Positions 1 to 10,500 of a stretch of DNA of 64,000 nt are shown here, piece after piece; positions within the stretch are counted from its first letter, which is position 1; each line of letters begins with the position of its first letter. The notes under the pieces are model-generated. The model saw only the letters and a list, made by a program, of their open reading frames with translations, was not told where the DNA came from and did no database searches. Position numbers and translations under genes: made by a program. The stretch is from Laccaria trichodermophora (taxonomy: Eukaryota; Basidiomycota; Agaricomycetes; Agaricales; Hydnangiaceae): assembly GCA_018417955.1 (NCBI GenBank), contig JACTVC010000017.1:434001-498000 (forward strand), read 5' to 3'.

Positions 1-589
1 CGTTGTTTGGACAGGCAGAGTAGCGCTGATGACGGTGGGAAGGCCGGTGCTGACCACGCTGGGCAATGCTGTGGCTTGAGGATTTGAATGCGACGACGAG
101 ACTGGTGAGCCTCCCTCCTGGGTAGCACCAGCAGCACCCGTTTGACCTGCACCTTGTGGGGTAGGAGTAGAGGATGTTGTAGCTGGTAACGCTGAGTTCT
201 TATGCTTCTTCGACCCGCCAACAGCACCTCCTACAACCGCTGCAATGATCACCACAGCTGCCACCACAGCGATGATTATTCCGCCCTTCTTCGTACGGTA
301 GAATGGGGTTGGGGCTGGCGTGATGCTGACTTCCCGCGAGGGCAATTGGGCCTCGACGTCGCGTACGTTGCGCGGTGGTGGGGTTACCGATGGAGTGACC
401 TTCTCATTCAGGAGATCGGGATTATACCCTCCCTAGAAGGACATTCGAGCAGCATGAGCACACAAATGTCATGAGAACACCGGGCGTCCAATTGAATCGC
501 ACCTGGATTTGCTTCTTCGTCGCCGCTGGCGCCGCTGCCAGCAGAGTTTCGTCATACGAGGCCTGGTGGCCTTGGGCTGATGAAGGCAT
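1..589 (-). CDS. Single-pass membrane protein with Ser/Thr/Pro-rich tail (3' end outside window)
   Basis: Two exons are visible. Exon 1 (503-589) starts MPSSAQGHQASYDE and joins in phase 0 across a 70-bp GT-AG intron (433-502) to exon 2, which begins GGYNPDLLNEK and stays open to the window edge. A hydrophobic segment at about residues 80-101 (GIIIAVVAAVVIIAAVV) is followed by GG-x-VGG small-residue motifs and a basic SKKHKN stop-transfer, then a Ser/Thr/Pro/Gly-rich region. No signal peptide precedes the helix, so a type II or tail-exposed single-pass topology is inferred. The helix-GGxVGG-basic layout recurs in the gene at 1266-1799. I recognise no catalytic domain, and the function is unknown. 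The start ATG at 589 was preferred because the overlapping frame from 746 lacks the helix. Confidence 0.7.
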
Positions 590-1265
590 GGTTGAAAACC
601 TGTTTTAACGCCGCCTGAGCGTTAGGAAGAGGAGGGAAAGGTACGACAGAAGCTTTGGCGCTGGGAAGCGGTGGTGGACAGCCTCGCGATGGCTTGCGGG
701 CTGCATGATATTTGTGCACTTTTTGGTAATGGTCAGGCACCGTCAACCCATGATGGATGTTAATTCACACGCGGCTGCACCCTCAATTTTATTTGGCACA
801 TCTTCACTTCAAATTTCGTTCAAGAACCAGTTCGACGTCAGGATTCAGACCATTTTCGGGTATTTCGTCGCGAGTTTAGTGTTGTCATGCTCAAAATTTT
901 TCAACTTTCAAAATATTGAAGATCGAAGACAAGTTTTACTACTTACCGGCGCGCAGACAAAGCACCCAAAATGACGAATGTACGTCGTATTTAACCCCTA
1001 TGTAGCTTTGCAGATTGACAACAGAGTCAGCAGAACAGCAGCAGAATATACAGTACAGAAAACAGCATGATAAATGGCAAGAAGACATTCCTCGATGGAA
1101 TCAAATGGAATCCATTCAATCATCGTGATGGGAGGTTATCCTCGTTGCCAACCAGAAACCCCGAAGACCCGAAAGAAAAAGACAACATAAAACCCAGGTA
1201 AAATTGTTCACGAAATACGAAGGCGCCAAAGTAGCACGACTTTCCGAGCGCGATGGATCCCCCAG
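590..1265. other. Intergenic stretch, no gene seen
   Basis: This holds the promoter of the leftward gene starting at 589 and the 3' flank of the leftward gene ending at 1266. The only ORFs are short, lack recognisable motifs and do not splice onto neighbours. No repeat or RNA gene was noticed. Confidence 0.5.
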
Positions 1266-1799
1266 CTAGGAAGGAGAAATCGTGGATGTGACCGTAATTG
1301 ACGCAGCTGTCGTTGCCGTATGGAACGGTGATGTCGTCGCACTGGGCGGGCCCGTATTTCTCGCACTCTTCCTCGCCGCCCTTCCTCCCACTACCCCTCC
1401 TACCACCGCACCAATCACCGCCAGTACCACCAGCCCAATAAGCGCTATTCCGCTTTTCGTCTGCCAGAAAGGCGATAACCTCGACGACATGGCCAATCTT
1501 TGTTCGGACGGTGGACCGGTACTGCGAGACCTGCTTGCATAGCGCAAATTTGGGCCAAAGTTGGGCTGTTCGTTTCGGTACGAAGCAGGGAGTAGAGAGG
1601 GTGGGGTATAGGAGTAGATATCGCGGATTTGTGTTGGTTGTTGTGGCGAATGGTTATCAAAGGGGAATGTGATGAAAAACCAATTCCATCGTGAGCGGCG
1701 TTCTTGCTAACCGAGTAGCAACAGTGCCAACTGAAGGAGTCCGCTTACCTCTATGGATTCGGGATCAGGTTCTTCATTCGCAGCCCGCGACGATACCAT
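1266..1799 (-). CDS. Small single-pass membrane protein, about 163 aa
   Basis: Exon 1 (1749-1799) gives MVSSRAANEEPDPESIE and joins in phase 0 to exon 2 (1266-1706). The intron between them (1707-1748, GTAAGC...TTAG) is only 42 bp, short even for this genome. A Pro/Tyr/Asn-rich N-terminal part leads to a single hydrophobic helix at about residues 102-125 (SGIALIGLVVLAVIGAVVGG). This is followed by VVGGRAARKSARN and a 40-residue Ser/Thr/Pro-rich end. The helix with its GGxVGG-basic exit resembles the gene at 1-589 but the tail is far shorter, so it may be a truncated relative. An alternative is translation from the internal ATG at 1490 (74 aa). Function unknown; the first exon is the least certain part. 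Confidence 0.5.
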
Positions 1800-3146
1800 G
1801 AGGGGGTATAAGGAGGCTGACGGTAGCTGGGCAGAAGAAAGATGGACCGGCAACAAGACTAGCTGAATTTATTTATTGCAACGCGTGCAAGGTTTGGGGG
1901 TTTGGACCCTGAAGCAGGGCACCTCTATAATGAGTAATGGTCCCCCTATCGGCTACCTTTGGTCCTTTGCTTCGGGCTTAAATCGCCCCACGCCTTTCTT
2001 AGAAAATGTATGACAAGTGGTAGGCACTGGTAGCAAAGGAGTCTAGAGAAGACTAGATCAAAGAAAACGTGTTTGACTCAATAATCGGTGGATTTAAAGA
2101 TACGGCTGCAGTTAACGGTTCCCTCGAATCAAATACCTTCCCGCGATACTTCAATGGACGTAATTCCTTCAGGCATGGATAAAAACAGGCCCCTCATTGA
2201 CGTCGAAAAGCGAGGAGAGTTGTAAAAAAAGTCACCTTGTGGTACCCTGAATCGCAGGCGGCGGAGCTTTTACGTCGGTGAATTGTGAAGAAGAGATTAT
2301 CCGAAGGTCGAAGATGCTGCAAACTTTTAGGGCGCTGAGGAAGTAAAGAGGAATTATTTACAAGTTCCATGCCCCGTAGTGATCCTTTCCTGGGTTTCTC
2401 GGGGGCGCCAAAAGATACGGCACCCATCGGCCTCCGTGAACGATTGACGAGTAGCTGTCACTGCAAAACGCGCCTTTTTAATTTGAAGCTTGAAACGGAC
2501 TTTAGGGAGAAATAAGCTGGTCGCGTGGACGACAAACAAGCCTGCGCCATCAGAAATTCTGGACTCCAGGCAAGCCCAGCCTTCGAAGGACAAAGCAATG
2601 GAAGTTCTCATACCTGAGAAGAACCACACTTGAACCACACAGCGTGTGTAGGGCACGCAATGTGGTTTCGCTATATCCGCCGTGACGGTCATTTGAGTGA
2701 ATGAAACCAGCGAGTCTCGAGGGGGAAAACCTTGGCTTTGGACGTCGGCAGATCGTGCATACTTCCTGCCAACAGCCGTTGCGAGGGGCGGCAAGGGAAA
2801 ATCCGTGTGCCTAACCTGATCTTCGCCCTCGAACTTGCGCCTAATTACGCCATTGTCGGGAACTGTCATATTAGATCATGCCTAAATCATGCCTTCGTGT
2901 CCCATGGCCAGCTAGCAGTAATTATGGCAGTCGAAAGCACTCTTGAATTCTAAAAAAATCAGTGACCACGGAAAAAAAAGAACTTAGCTGGCCCACGCCC
3001 ACCAGCTGCTTAATTATTAATAAATGAGTTCCTTAGACCCCAAGCATCGGGAATGTCAGCGCTCTGATGATATTTTGAAAGTTGATGACACATTACTGTT
3101 ACAGAAATTCTTTCTTGGAAAAATTCATCGTTCTGCTTTTCGGGAA
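1800..3146. other. 1.35 kb without a convincing gene
   Basis: One minus-strand ATG ORF (2354-2869, 171 codons) is open but has no motif I recognise, no low-complexity region, helix or signal peptide, and no splice partner, so it is not called a gene. The rest holds only short ORFs. No repeat stands out. Confidence 0.4.
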
Positions 3147-3596
3147 TCAAGAGAACCATCCTTTCGGCTGGTCCACCTCTTCATCCTTCAATTCTCCATC
3201 TCTCTTCTTCCTAAGAATTTCCAGTATCCCCTTCACACCTTCTACATCCCCGACACTTGCCTTCCCATCATTCCAGTCCACGACTATAGGCCATTTAAGA
3301 GCGTTCGGGTTCTTCTGACCTAGCTCGACGATCCCGGAGACCGTGTCTGGACGCTCCGTTGCTGATGGGTGGGTAGAGAGGAACACCAACGACGGTGAAG
3401 CGGCTTTGGATGGAAGGTAAGACAAGATTGTCTTTAATTGATCCGTCGTCGGAGTCGACTCTATGACTTCGAGATTGAACTCGAGTGGAGGCGCAGAGGG
3501 TTTGTCTGCTGGGAATGCGCCCGAAACGGAGGCCCGAAGGATATTTAAGGCCTTCATTGACGGGGGCGACGATGGGTGATGGCTGGAGGTTGTCAT
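3147..3596 (-). CDS. FMP46: FMP46-like thioredoxin-fold protein (DUF1687 type)
   Basis: Single-exon ORF of 149 residues from ATG at 3596. The C-terminal half carries the pattern I associate with the fungal FMP46/DUF1687 family (mitochondrial putative redox protein with a thioredoxin-like fold): WPIVVDWNDGKASVGDVE, followed by a helix GVKGILEILRKKRDGE. The N-terminus (MTTSSHHPSSPPSMKALNILRAS) is Ser/His-rich then mildly amphipathic; mitochondrial import is known for yeast Fmp46 and only inferred here. The predicted protein contains no cysteine at all, which is odd for something named a redox protein. Length is close to the yeast protein. It lies alone between two membrane-protein genes with no sign of co-regulation. 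Confidence 0.7.
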   Translation of the reverse strand: MTTSSHHPSSPPSMKALNILRASVSGAFPADKPSAPPLEFNLEVIESTPTTDQLKTILSYLPSKAASPSLVFLSTHPSATERPDTVSGIVELGQKNPNALKWPIVVDWNDGKASVGDVEGVKGILEILRKKRDGELKDEEVDQPKGWFS

Positions 3597-4075
3597 GAGG
3601 TCATTGGTCTTATGTACCCGAGTGGGCCTAAGCTTTTAACGGCTTACAAGATAGAGATCTCGGGCTGTAAACAATTCAGATATCACGCTTATTGTGAATT
3701 TGAAGGGCACATTCACTGACCAGCTTTCTCTTGAAGGAGTTGAACATTTTGCCAACGGGTTCTGGTCAAGAAGTAATTTGTTTGGCTCGGAGGAGTTTGG
3801 CAAGCATGAGCCAAAAATAGTTTTGCACCCGCTGATGACCAACAAGTCACTTGAGCGGCGAGCCGTTCATTCAAATGCTTATCGTAGTACGACCTCAAAA
3901 GATGGGGAGCGGCTGCAGGGGTAACGCCGCAACGGTCTAATTAAGTACACAGATTGTCAACACCGAGGAAGATTGGAACTGCTGAGTAGAAGAGGTGGGA
4001 GTAAATTACTTATCAGGACGGCCATTGCAAAAAAGGCTACGGTCAAAGGTCCACCCTTCGTAACGGTTATCAATT

Positions 4076-5717
4076 TCAATGGCCACCTCTAGCAATTGTA
4101 TAATGAGGTGGCGGGCTTTCCGTAGTCATGTTGTCCCGGGGGAAGGTGTCACGTTCGTTATCTCTATGGCCGCTTGTACTCGCCAGCCTATCCTGGGAGG
4201 AGTCATCATTGGTTATGATCAATCGTGACTGCCCTTCTTTCGCATTTGGAGGAGGGGAAGCGTTCGCCGACGTAGAACGCAAAACGGCTGCAACCTCCTG
4301 CGCAAGCGACTGTATGTCAATACCCGCAGCTGCTCCTCGATCGGACCGCGAAGAGGTTGAGGCGAGGTCGGATGTATCAACGTTCCGGGGCGTTTCGAAT
4401 GCGGTCACACTTCCGTTCTGCTGGACATGACCTGGCATAGCCAGCGCCCCACTTGGACCAGCGACCGGCCGACGGACGGGGACAAGGGGGTTGGAACTTC
4501 TGCTGTCGAATTGTCGCATGGGCGTAAAGGGTGACGACGTTGAAGCCAAAGCGGACGTGTTTCCATCAGATTCGAGGCGGTGGACGGTATTTAAGCTCTT
4601 GGATGGTGACAGCGTTTCAGGATTGTCGACGGTCATGGTGGTGTATGGGCGTTCCCTGTACTGATACCCGAGCTCCTGCGTGACCATGGGCGGGGGCTCA
4701 CGCCTTGCTGGCGTGCGGTTATCATTGCTATAGGTGCGCCAACAGATGGCAAGGAGGATAATAAGAATTATGCCCCCAATGACGCCGCCCACCGTACCGC
4801 CGACTATAACTCCGACATTCTTCGAGGAAGATGACTTAGAAGTCGGGGCTGGAGTGGTTGAACTCGAGATGGATGCAGATACTGTGACAGTAACAGAGCT
4901 TGCTGGTGGACTGGTGAAGGGCGGAGTGCTGGGAGCCGCTGTTGCAAACGCCCCTGATCCTTGGAGTGCTACTGTGAAGACAGGCTGGGAATTTTGTGTT
5001 ATTCGGGATGTGTGAGAGAGGGCTGCTCGCTTACTGCGGGTGTTCCTGAGACTGCCTTCGCAGCGGACTGGAATTGCTGGAACATCGAAATGCTAGGCGG
5101 ATTTATCACACTGCAAATCGATGGGACGATTAGGCGAGACGAGATTTGAGTGAGCAATGGTGGGGCTCACCCAACCATCCCAGCAGCGCAATGAGACTGT
5201 GGTCTTGATACTTGACAAAAGTACCATATGGCTATGATTTGTTAGGGCGCTGTGAATGCAATCCCGGAACCCAAGGAAGAGACGTACGAGCGGTGACGTT
5301 GGTGATCTGCAAAGTCCATGATGGTGGTGGTATCGCTGTATTATTTGTCCCAGCCGCCCCACTGTTGAATCCGCCAGGAAGGGCAACGCAAGGGTTCTCG
5401 AACGTGCTTTGAGTAACTGTGTGAACGCTGGCTATACAGTGTGAAGCGAAGGAGTGAGAGAAAGATAGCTATGTAGTTTGCTTACGCTCCAGAAAAAACG
5501 AAGGTGACAGTGTCGTTGAGTTGGACTGAGAGTGTTGCGGGGTCGAAGAAGCTGCCTTGCTGTCCTGTGGTCACCTATATCCAGCCATCAGCTCGATCTG
5601 CCACGTTTATGGTCTGAAATTCTGCACCGTATGGCTAGCCTGCCCCACAACGCAGAGAAAGAAAAGCGCCGGTGCCAAGATGACCCTTGTCGCAGACAGC
5701 TTGGCGAGAACCATCAT
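4076..5717 (-). CDS. Membrane-anchored serine-rich cupredoxin protein, 454 aa
   Basis: Six exons: 5628-5717, 5486-5574, 5288-5427, 5171-5231, 5035-5110, 4076-4984. All phases agree. A signal peptide (MMVLAKLSATRVILAPALFF...GQA) is followed by a plastocyanin-like domain at about residues 28-130: FFDPATLSVQLNDTVTFVFSG, then HTVTQSTFENPC, then a PIWYFCQ strand and SHCAAGMVGVINP. The candidate type-1 copper ligands His (HTVTQ), Cys (WYFC), His (SHC) and Met (GMVG) are all present. A Ser/Thr/Pro linker leads to one transmembrane helix at about 208-233 (VGVIVGGTVGGVIGGIILII) and a roughly 220-residue disordered cytoplasmic tail. Fungal extracellular serine-rich cupredoxins are known; copper binding at the cell surface is inferred. 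The start may be 5717 or the adjacent ATG at 5714. Confidence 0.85.
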
Positions 5718-7558
5718 GGTACAATGCTTGGCCTTCGACGTTGAGGGAAGGTTCGAGGGTGTGAAGCCGCCGGGGGCATGGTGTGCTTAAGTTTCATAAT
5801 CATTCCTTGAGAAACCTGCTGTCAGCTGTCAATCGGTGCGAACTCGAACCAGAACAAGCGAGCCGTTCGAGCGGCGTGGGCGCTATGAAAAGACTAAGTA
5901 TGCACGGCATTTAAAAGGGTTGTGGTCGATGTTGACAATAATCACCACCGGATCAATCTTTCGGCATGAACATGAGGAGTACTTTCACCTCCGCTTGAAT
6001 GCAAAGCCACTTCCGAATGGTCTTGCAGCCTTGGACAAAGCTGCAGAGTTCATCAAGGCGATGCTGACCCGGCGCTTGTTTGAGTGATTATCGCGTCCCC
6101 CTTGGCCCGGGTCTGTAAGTGCATTGTCAATAATCGCTCCTTGGTTTACGCCGCCAAACCTTGCCGGAGAGCCCAGAGGGGCCAACGTTCTCTGCTCCTC
6201 CAGGACTAGAGAGCGAAGAGAGAGTGAAATCCGTTCACTGTTGTAAACCACCCGCGCAGCAATTCCCATCCTGTTGACCGCCTCATCCAATGTTGAATAG
6301 CGGTGTTGATAGAGAGCGAGGAGGAACTTGTTTATCGTTGCACAACTTCCGCGCGATTCGGCCGCAGCATTTTTTTTGTCCCATTCTGACGAGATAGTTC
6401 ACGGATAATTGCCACCTGCGTCCTTGGCACGCCGCTTCCGATGGTCTATGCTCAAATAGTCGCGGCCTAGCAAGAGAAAATATCCGGCCAGCAACACAAG
6501 ATGATCCTGAAGCGTTACGTTCAGAGAGTCGATGTTGCTCTGGCAAGATGGGAGGGTTTCAAGGAATGGCGTTGGACTGCGGAGCCTTGCATATTGAGGT
6601 TTTTTGAGCACGAAGGGGAATGTACATCCCTAAGTGTTTCTTGGGGCATCCAGAACCTTGCCCCAAGTAGGTTGGGGCGGTTGAAAAGTGCGATGGTGAG
6701 CCCAACGCACGCAACTATAGTTGTAGGTTGGCAACACTCTCGGAGGGCAATGATGATCTCGATTACAGAGTCAAGCGATCAGAAGGCAAGGTTGAGGACC
6801 CCGAGGTGGAAATGGGGAGGTGTGTAGTCTTGCGGGAGCGCTCGTCCTCTAAGAAAACACAAGTAGTGGCTTTTCGTGAGTTCTTACGACCCAGGTGCTG
6901 AATGGTATTTAAAGAAATGCATCCACCTACAATAGAAAGCCTAATTTATCCACGGTCTTGGTTCACCATGCAAGGGTGGTATTTTTAGAAACGCTCACGA
7001 TAATAATAACACTGGAGACCGGAATTTTGAGTCTCATCTTCGATGTTTGGGCAGACCAGACTTGCGTTGTATGTTTTGAGTCTCTTCGGATCGTGGAATA
7101 TTAAGCGTCGAGAATTCTTCAATTTCTTGCAATCATATGCCGCGAAATTTGTTGTTGATGTCATGCCAATCGGACCGCATGCCATGTTTGTAAACTTTGC
7201 AATGGGCGCTCAGAGGTTGTCAAAAAATAGTCAACGTATTCCAATTGACGCCCCGGCTCTATAAAAACGTATTCAGTTTAGAGCAAACCTCAATAGAGAA
7301 AGGAATGACGGATGAGGGCAAGAGCAAGAAGATCAAGCAAATAAAATAGAACTCCGACATCGGGCACGTGGCGTTGGTTCTTGATTTACGACGGCGACGA
7401 CGAATCCCTCCCCCCAACCCTCCCCCACCGCTCTTTCCTTTCAAACGATCCAGGGAGCAGTATCGAATTCCTGACGACCTCTGTGAGTTCCAATACTGGA
7501 AAGATCCGTTCTTTCTGAACGGAAATCCAGCTTTTATTAATTTCATCAAGAACACGCC
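5718..7558. other. Divergent intergenic region, no gene seen
   Basis: The region separates the cupredoxin gene (leftward) from the Msb1-domain gene (rightward). ORFs on both strands are short, overlap each other out of frame and show no motif or plausible splice chain. The last 250 bp before 7559 is pyrimidine-rich on the + strand, as expected for a fungal promoter or 5' UTR. Confidence 0.45.
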
Positions 7559-10500
7559 ATGCCCTCGTTCCTGTCCAAGGTTTTCGGACGTAAAAAGGAC
7601 GACAAGGACAGTTCACCACGTTCCCCAGGTCAGGTCGATCTTCTAGGTGGAAAATTTGAGGCGGTATCCCCCACAGTCTCGCCCAGTGCTCTCGACTTTC
7701 CAGATTACCCTGGCAAGACTAACGGACATGGCAAGGAGAAGGCAGACTCTCCCTTTGGGCTTTTTAAAGTCAAATCGCGTCCTTCCTCTCCAGAAACGAA
7801 ACATAAGAAGCTTGACGATCTCCCTCATCTTTCTCTGAACCTCACGGTGGCAAAGGAGGATTCATCTTCCCGCATATTTAGGGCGGAATCACTAGGTCTA
7901 TTGACGGATGCAGTTATTGGTGAGAGGCGGTTGAGCCCAGCAGAAGCTCTTGTGTTGGTGAAAGCATGCTCGCATGCCATCACTCTCCATGGTACGAGTT
8001 TGTCGTTTATCGGTCGGCATTCATCTCATTCTATTCAGGTCTCGAAACTCTTGGCATTATGCACCCTCACTGGTACTCTGCATCTCCCGATGTTCAACGC
8101 AGGCTAATCTCGTTGTTCATCCTCTCTTTATCGTCACATTCCCCCTCCCCCTCTCCATTTGCATCTGAAGTTGATTCTACGCGGTCCTCTCATGACGTTG
8201 CAGCCGTCCTTCGATGGGGGCTCCGCCATCTCAAGTTGGAGGGGAATACTTTTGGAACCGATGAAGGCTGGTACAAGTCGTTTTTTGACGAGGAGCGTGC
8301 GGCGGACTATCCAATCAGCGCCTTTACAGACAAATTGGTTTCCAAACTTCCTAAAGCCCACCTTGAGTTGCTGACTGCCACTCTCGAAGTCCTATCTTCC
8401 CTGGCTGCACATGCCGAGGCGAATGGCACATCTGGTAGCAAGCTCTCAAAGTTGTTTGGGCTTTGGCTCCTAACTGCACAACGAGTGGAAGGGAATGATG
8501 ATTGGCTGACCTTCTACGAACGCTGGGAACGTACAGGTCGCATGTTTGAACATCTATTCTTTGCTCGCATCAGGTGTGTACTCATTTTCACCCTGTTTCC
8601 CGTCGTCTAATCAGCGCAGAGATGAATCTGTTGATCAACGCATGCCCATTCGTCTGCTCGAACTCATTCGTCAGTATCCCTACACAAAGGGTTTGTCATC
8701 CCCAACGACGGATCTCCAACTATTACCACGACCGCGATTTACCACGCGGCTTTACGACGCACTCTTTGTCCAAATCGAGACTGAGCTTCCCAGCGAGAAG
8801 TTCAGGCCCCAATCTAGGATTCACCCTTTGCAACTCGTCGCCGATGCCTTTTCCATCACAATTGACGAAGGGGAGTACACAGGCCTATGGGAGAAGATTA
8901 TTACAGCTTCCAAGAATGGGAGCAATCCCTCGCCTCTGAGCACTGTTTTGGCTGACGAGACTATCCGCTTCCTTTCCCTTGCACCCAGGACAGATCTCAA
9001 GGCGGACAAGGAATTTAACTCTCCGACGATCAGCCTCATCTCGCCTTCCTCCCCAACACGTAGGCGCTCTTTCTCAGTTGAGGATCGAGGAAAATCGCCC
9101 GTTGCCAATGTAAATTCTACTAACGGTCATGCGAAGCCCATTACGGACCCATCCCCCCTCTCTCCGGTCAGCAGCACCGATTGGTTCCAGTTTTCTTCTT
9201 CTGGATTCCTTGATGTTAGCCCAAGAAGTCCGCTCGCTTCCACCCTCTTCGACCAGGATATCGAGAAGACAACCCCAGCATCCTCCACTCCTCCGTCCAG
9301 GAAACCCAGTAACAAGAGAACCAGAGCGACACTGGTCTCGCCCGCAAGTCCTGGGAGGAAGAGTTTGGATGTCCCACGATCCTCAATCACTGAGTCCCCG
9401 GACTCTCCTCCTGCATTGCCCAACGAAGTACGGATAGAAGAGCCCCCTAAGCTTCTGTCTAAAGCTGCTTTGGTCAAGTTGGTCCAAGTTGACGAGGCGT
9501 TCGTCGATTTCTGGAGCGACGCTCTTCTCGATCCAATCTCAGCCACGTGGCCTGCTTTCGTGATTTGCAAGCTCAAGCAGTCTCTCGTCCCTGAGCTAAT
9601 CTATGGCACTGAGGAGAAGAAGACGCTACAATGGCTGGTGCTCGAACAAACATATCGGCTCAAGCCGCCCCCGATCCCCGTCTCCCCTTTCGCTGACGAA
9701 CCAGTCCAAAGGAGATCTGCCTCTCCCACGCAATCCGTCAACGGGAGGAAGCGATTCAGCTTCTGGTCCACCTCTCGAACTTCAACCTCGTCCATCAGTT
9801 CACTCAAGAATAGGAGCAAGCAGCAGGATAAAGGCCCCAAGGTTGGCGAAATGGGCGAGGTCCTCGAAGAAGAAGACCCAAAAGAGAAACAGAAGCGGGA
9901 GTCGACGGTTCGGGTCAGGGTTCCATCACCCAAGCCGAAAAAGTCGGTCGAGGTTGCGAGGAAACCAGTCCCTCCAATTGGGGATGTCGCTTCTTCCACG
10001 AAGGAGGCACAAGTGTCAAAGGAGGTCAAGGATAATGGAGAGGGCGATGTGAAGATCGTCGCTCCTGTTGCTGTTGCCGCTGTAGCAGCAGGCGTTTTAG
10101 GTGTTGCTGCTGCCAGTTCCCTTGAGGCTGCACAGACGAAGGAGCGGGAGGCATCTAGTGGCTCTGCCGAAGTAGCTCCCCTTGAGAAAGCTTCAGCTGA
10201 CGACGTCCCTGCTATTGAAGACATTGGGCCCGCCTCAACTAACGCACAAACTGACGTCGTCGAAATCAATGGTGATGTTGTATCATCAGAAGCTGAGCAA
10301 ACCCCTGCCAAAGATGAATCATCACCTTCGGCTGCCCCGATCGTTGCCGCACCTGTTGACATTGCTAATCCTGTTGAAGGGGTCGTTGAGGAATCCAAGT
10401 CTGATCTAGCAGCTCCAGTTGCTCAAGAACCTGCTTCGTCTGAGGAACTCGTACAACCCACTGTTGCTCTTGAAGAAACTTCGACGCCTGCGGAGGAAGC

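Noticed and set aside
2354..2869. 171-codon minus-strand ATG ORF
   Set aside because: No motif, helix, signal peptide or splice partner; a length reachable by chance in a window of this size. Kept only as a note in the intergenic entry.
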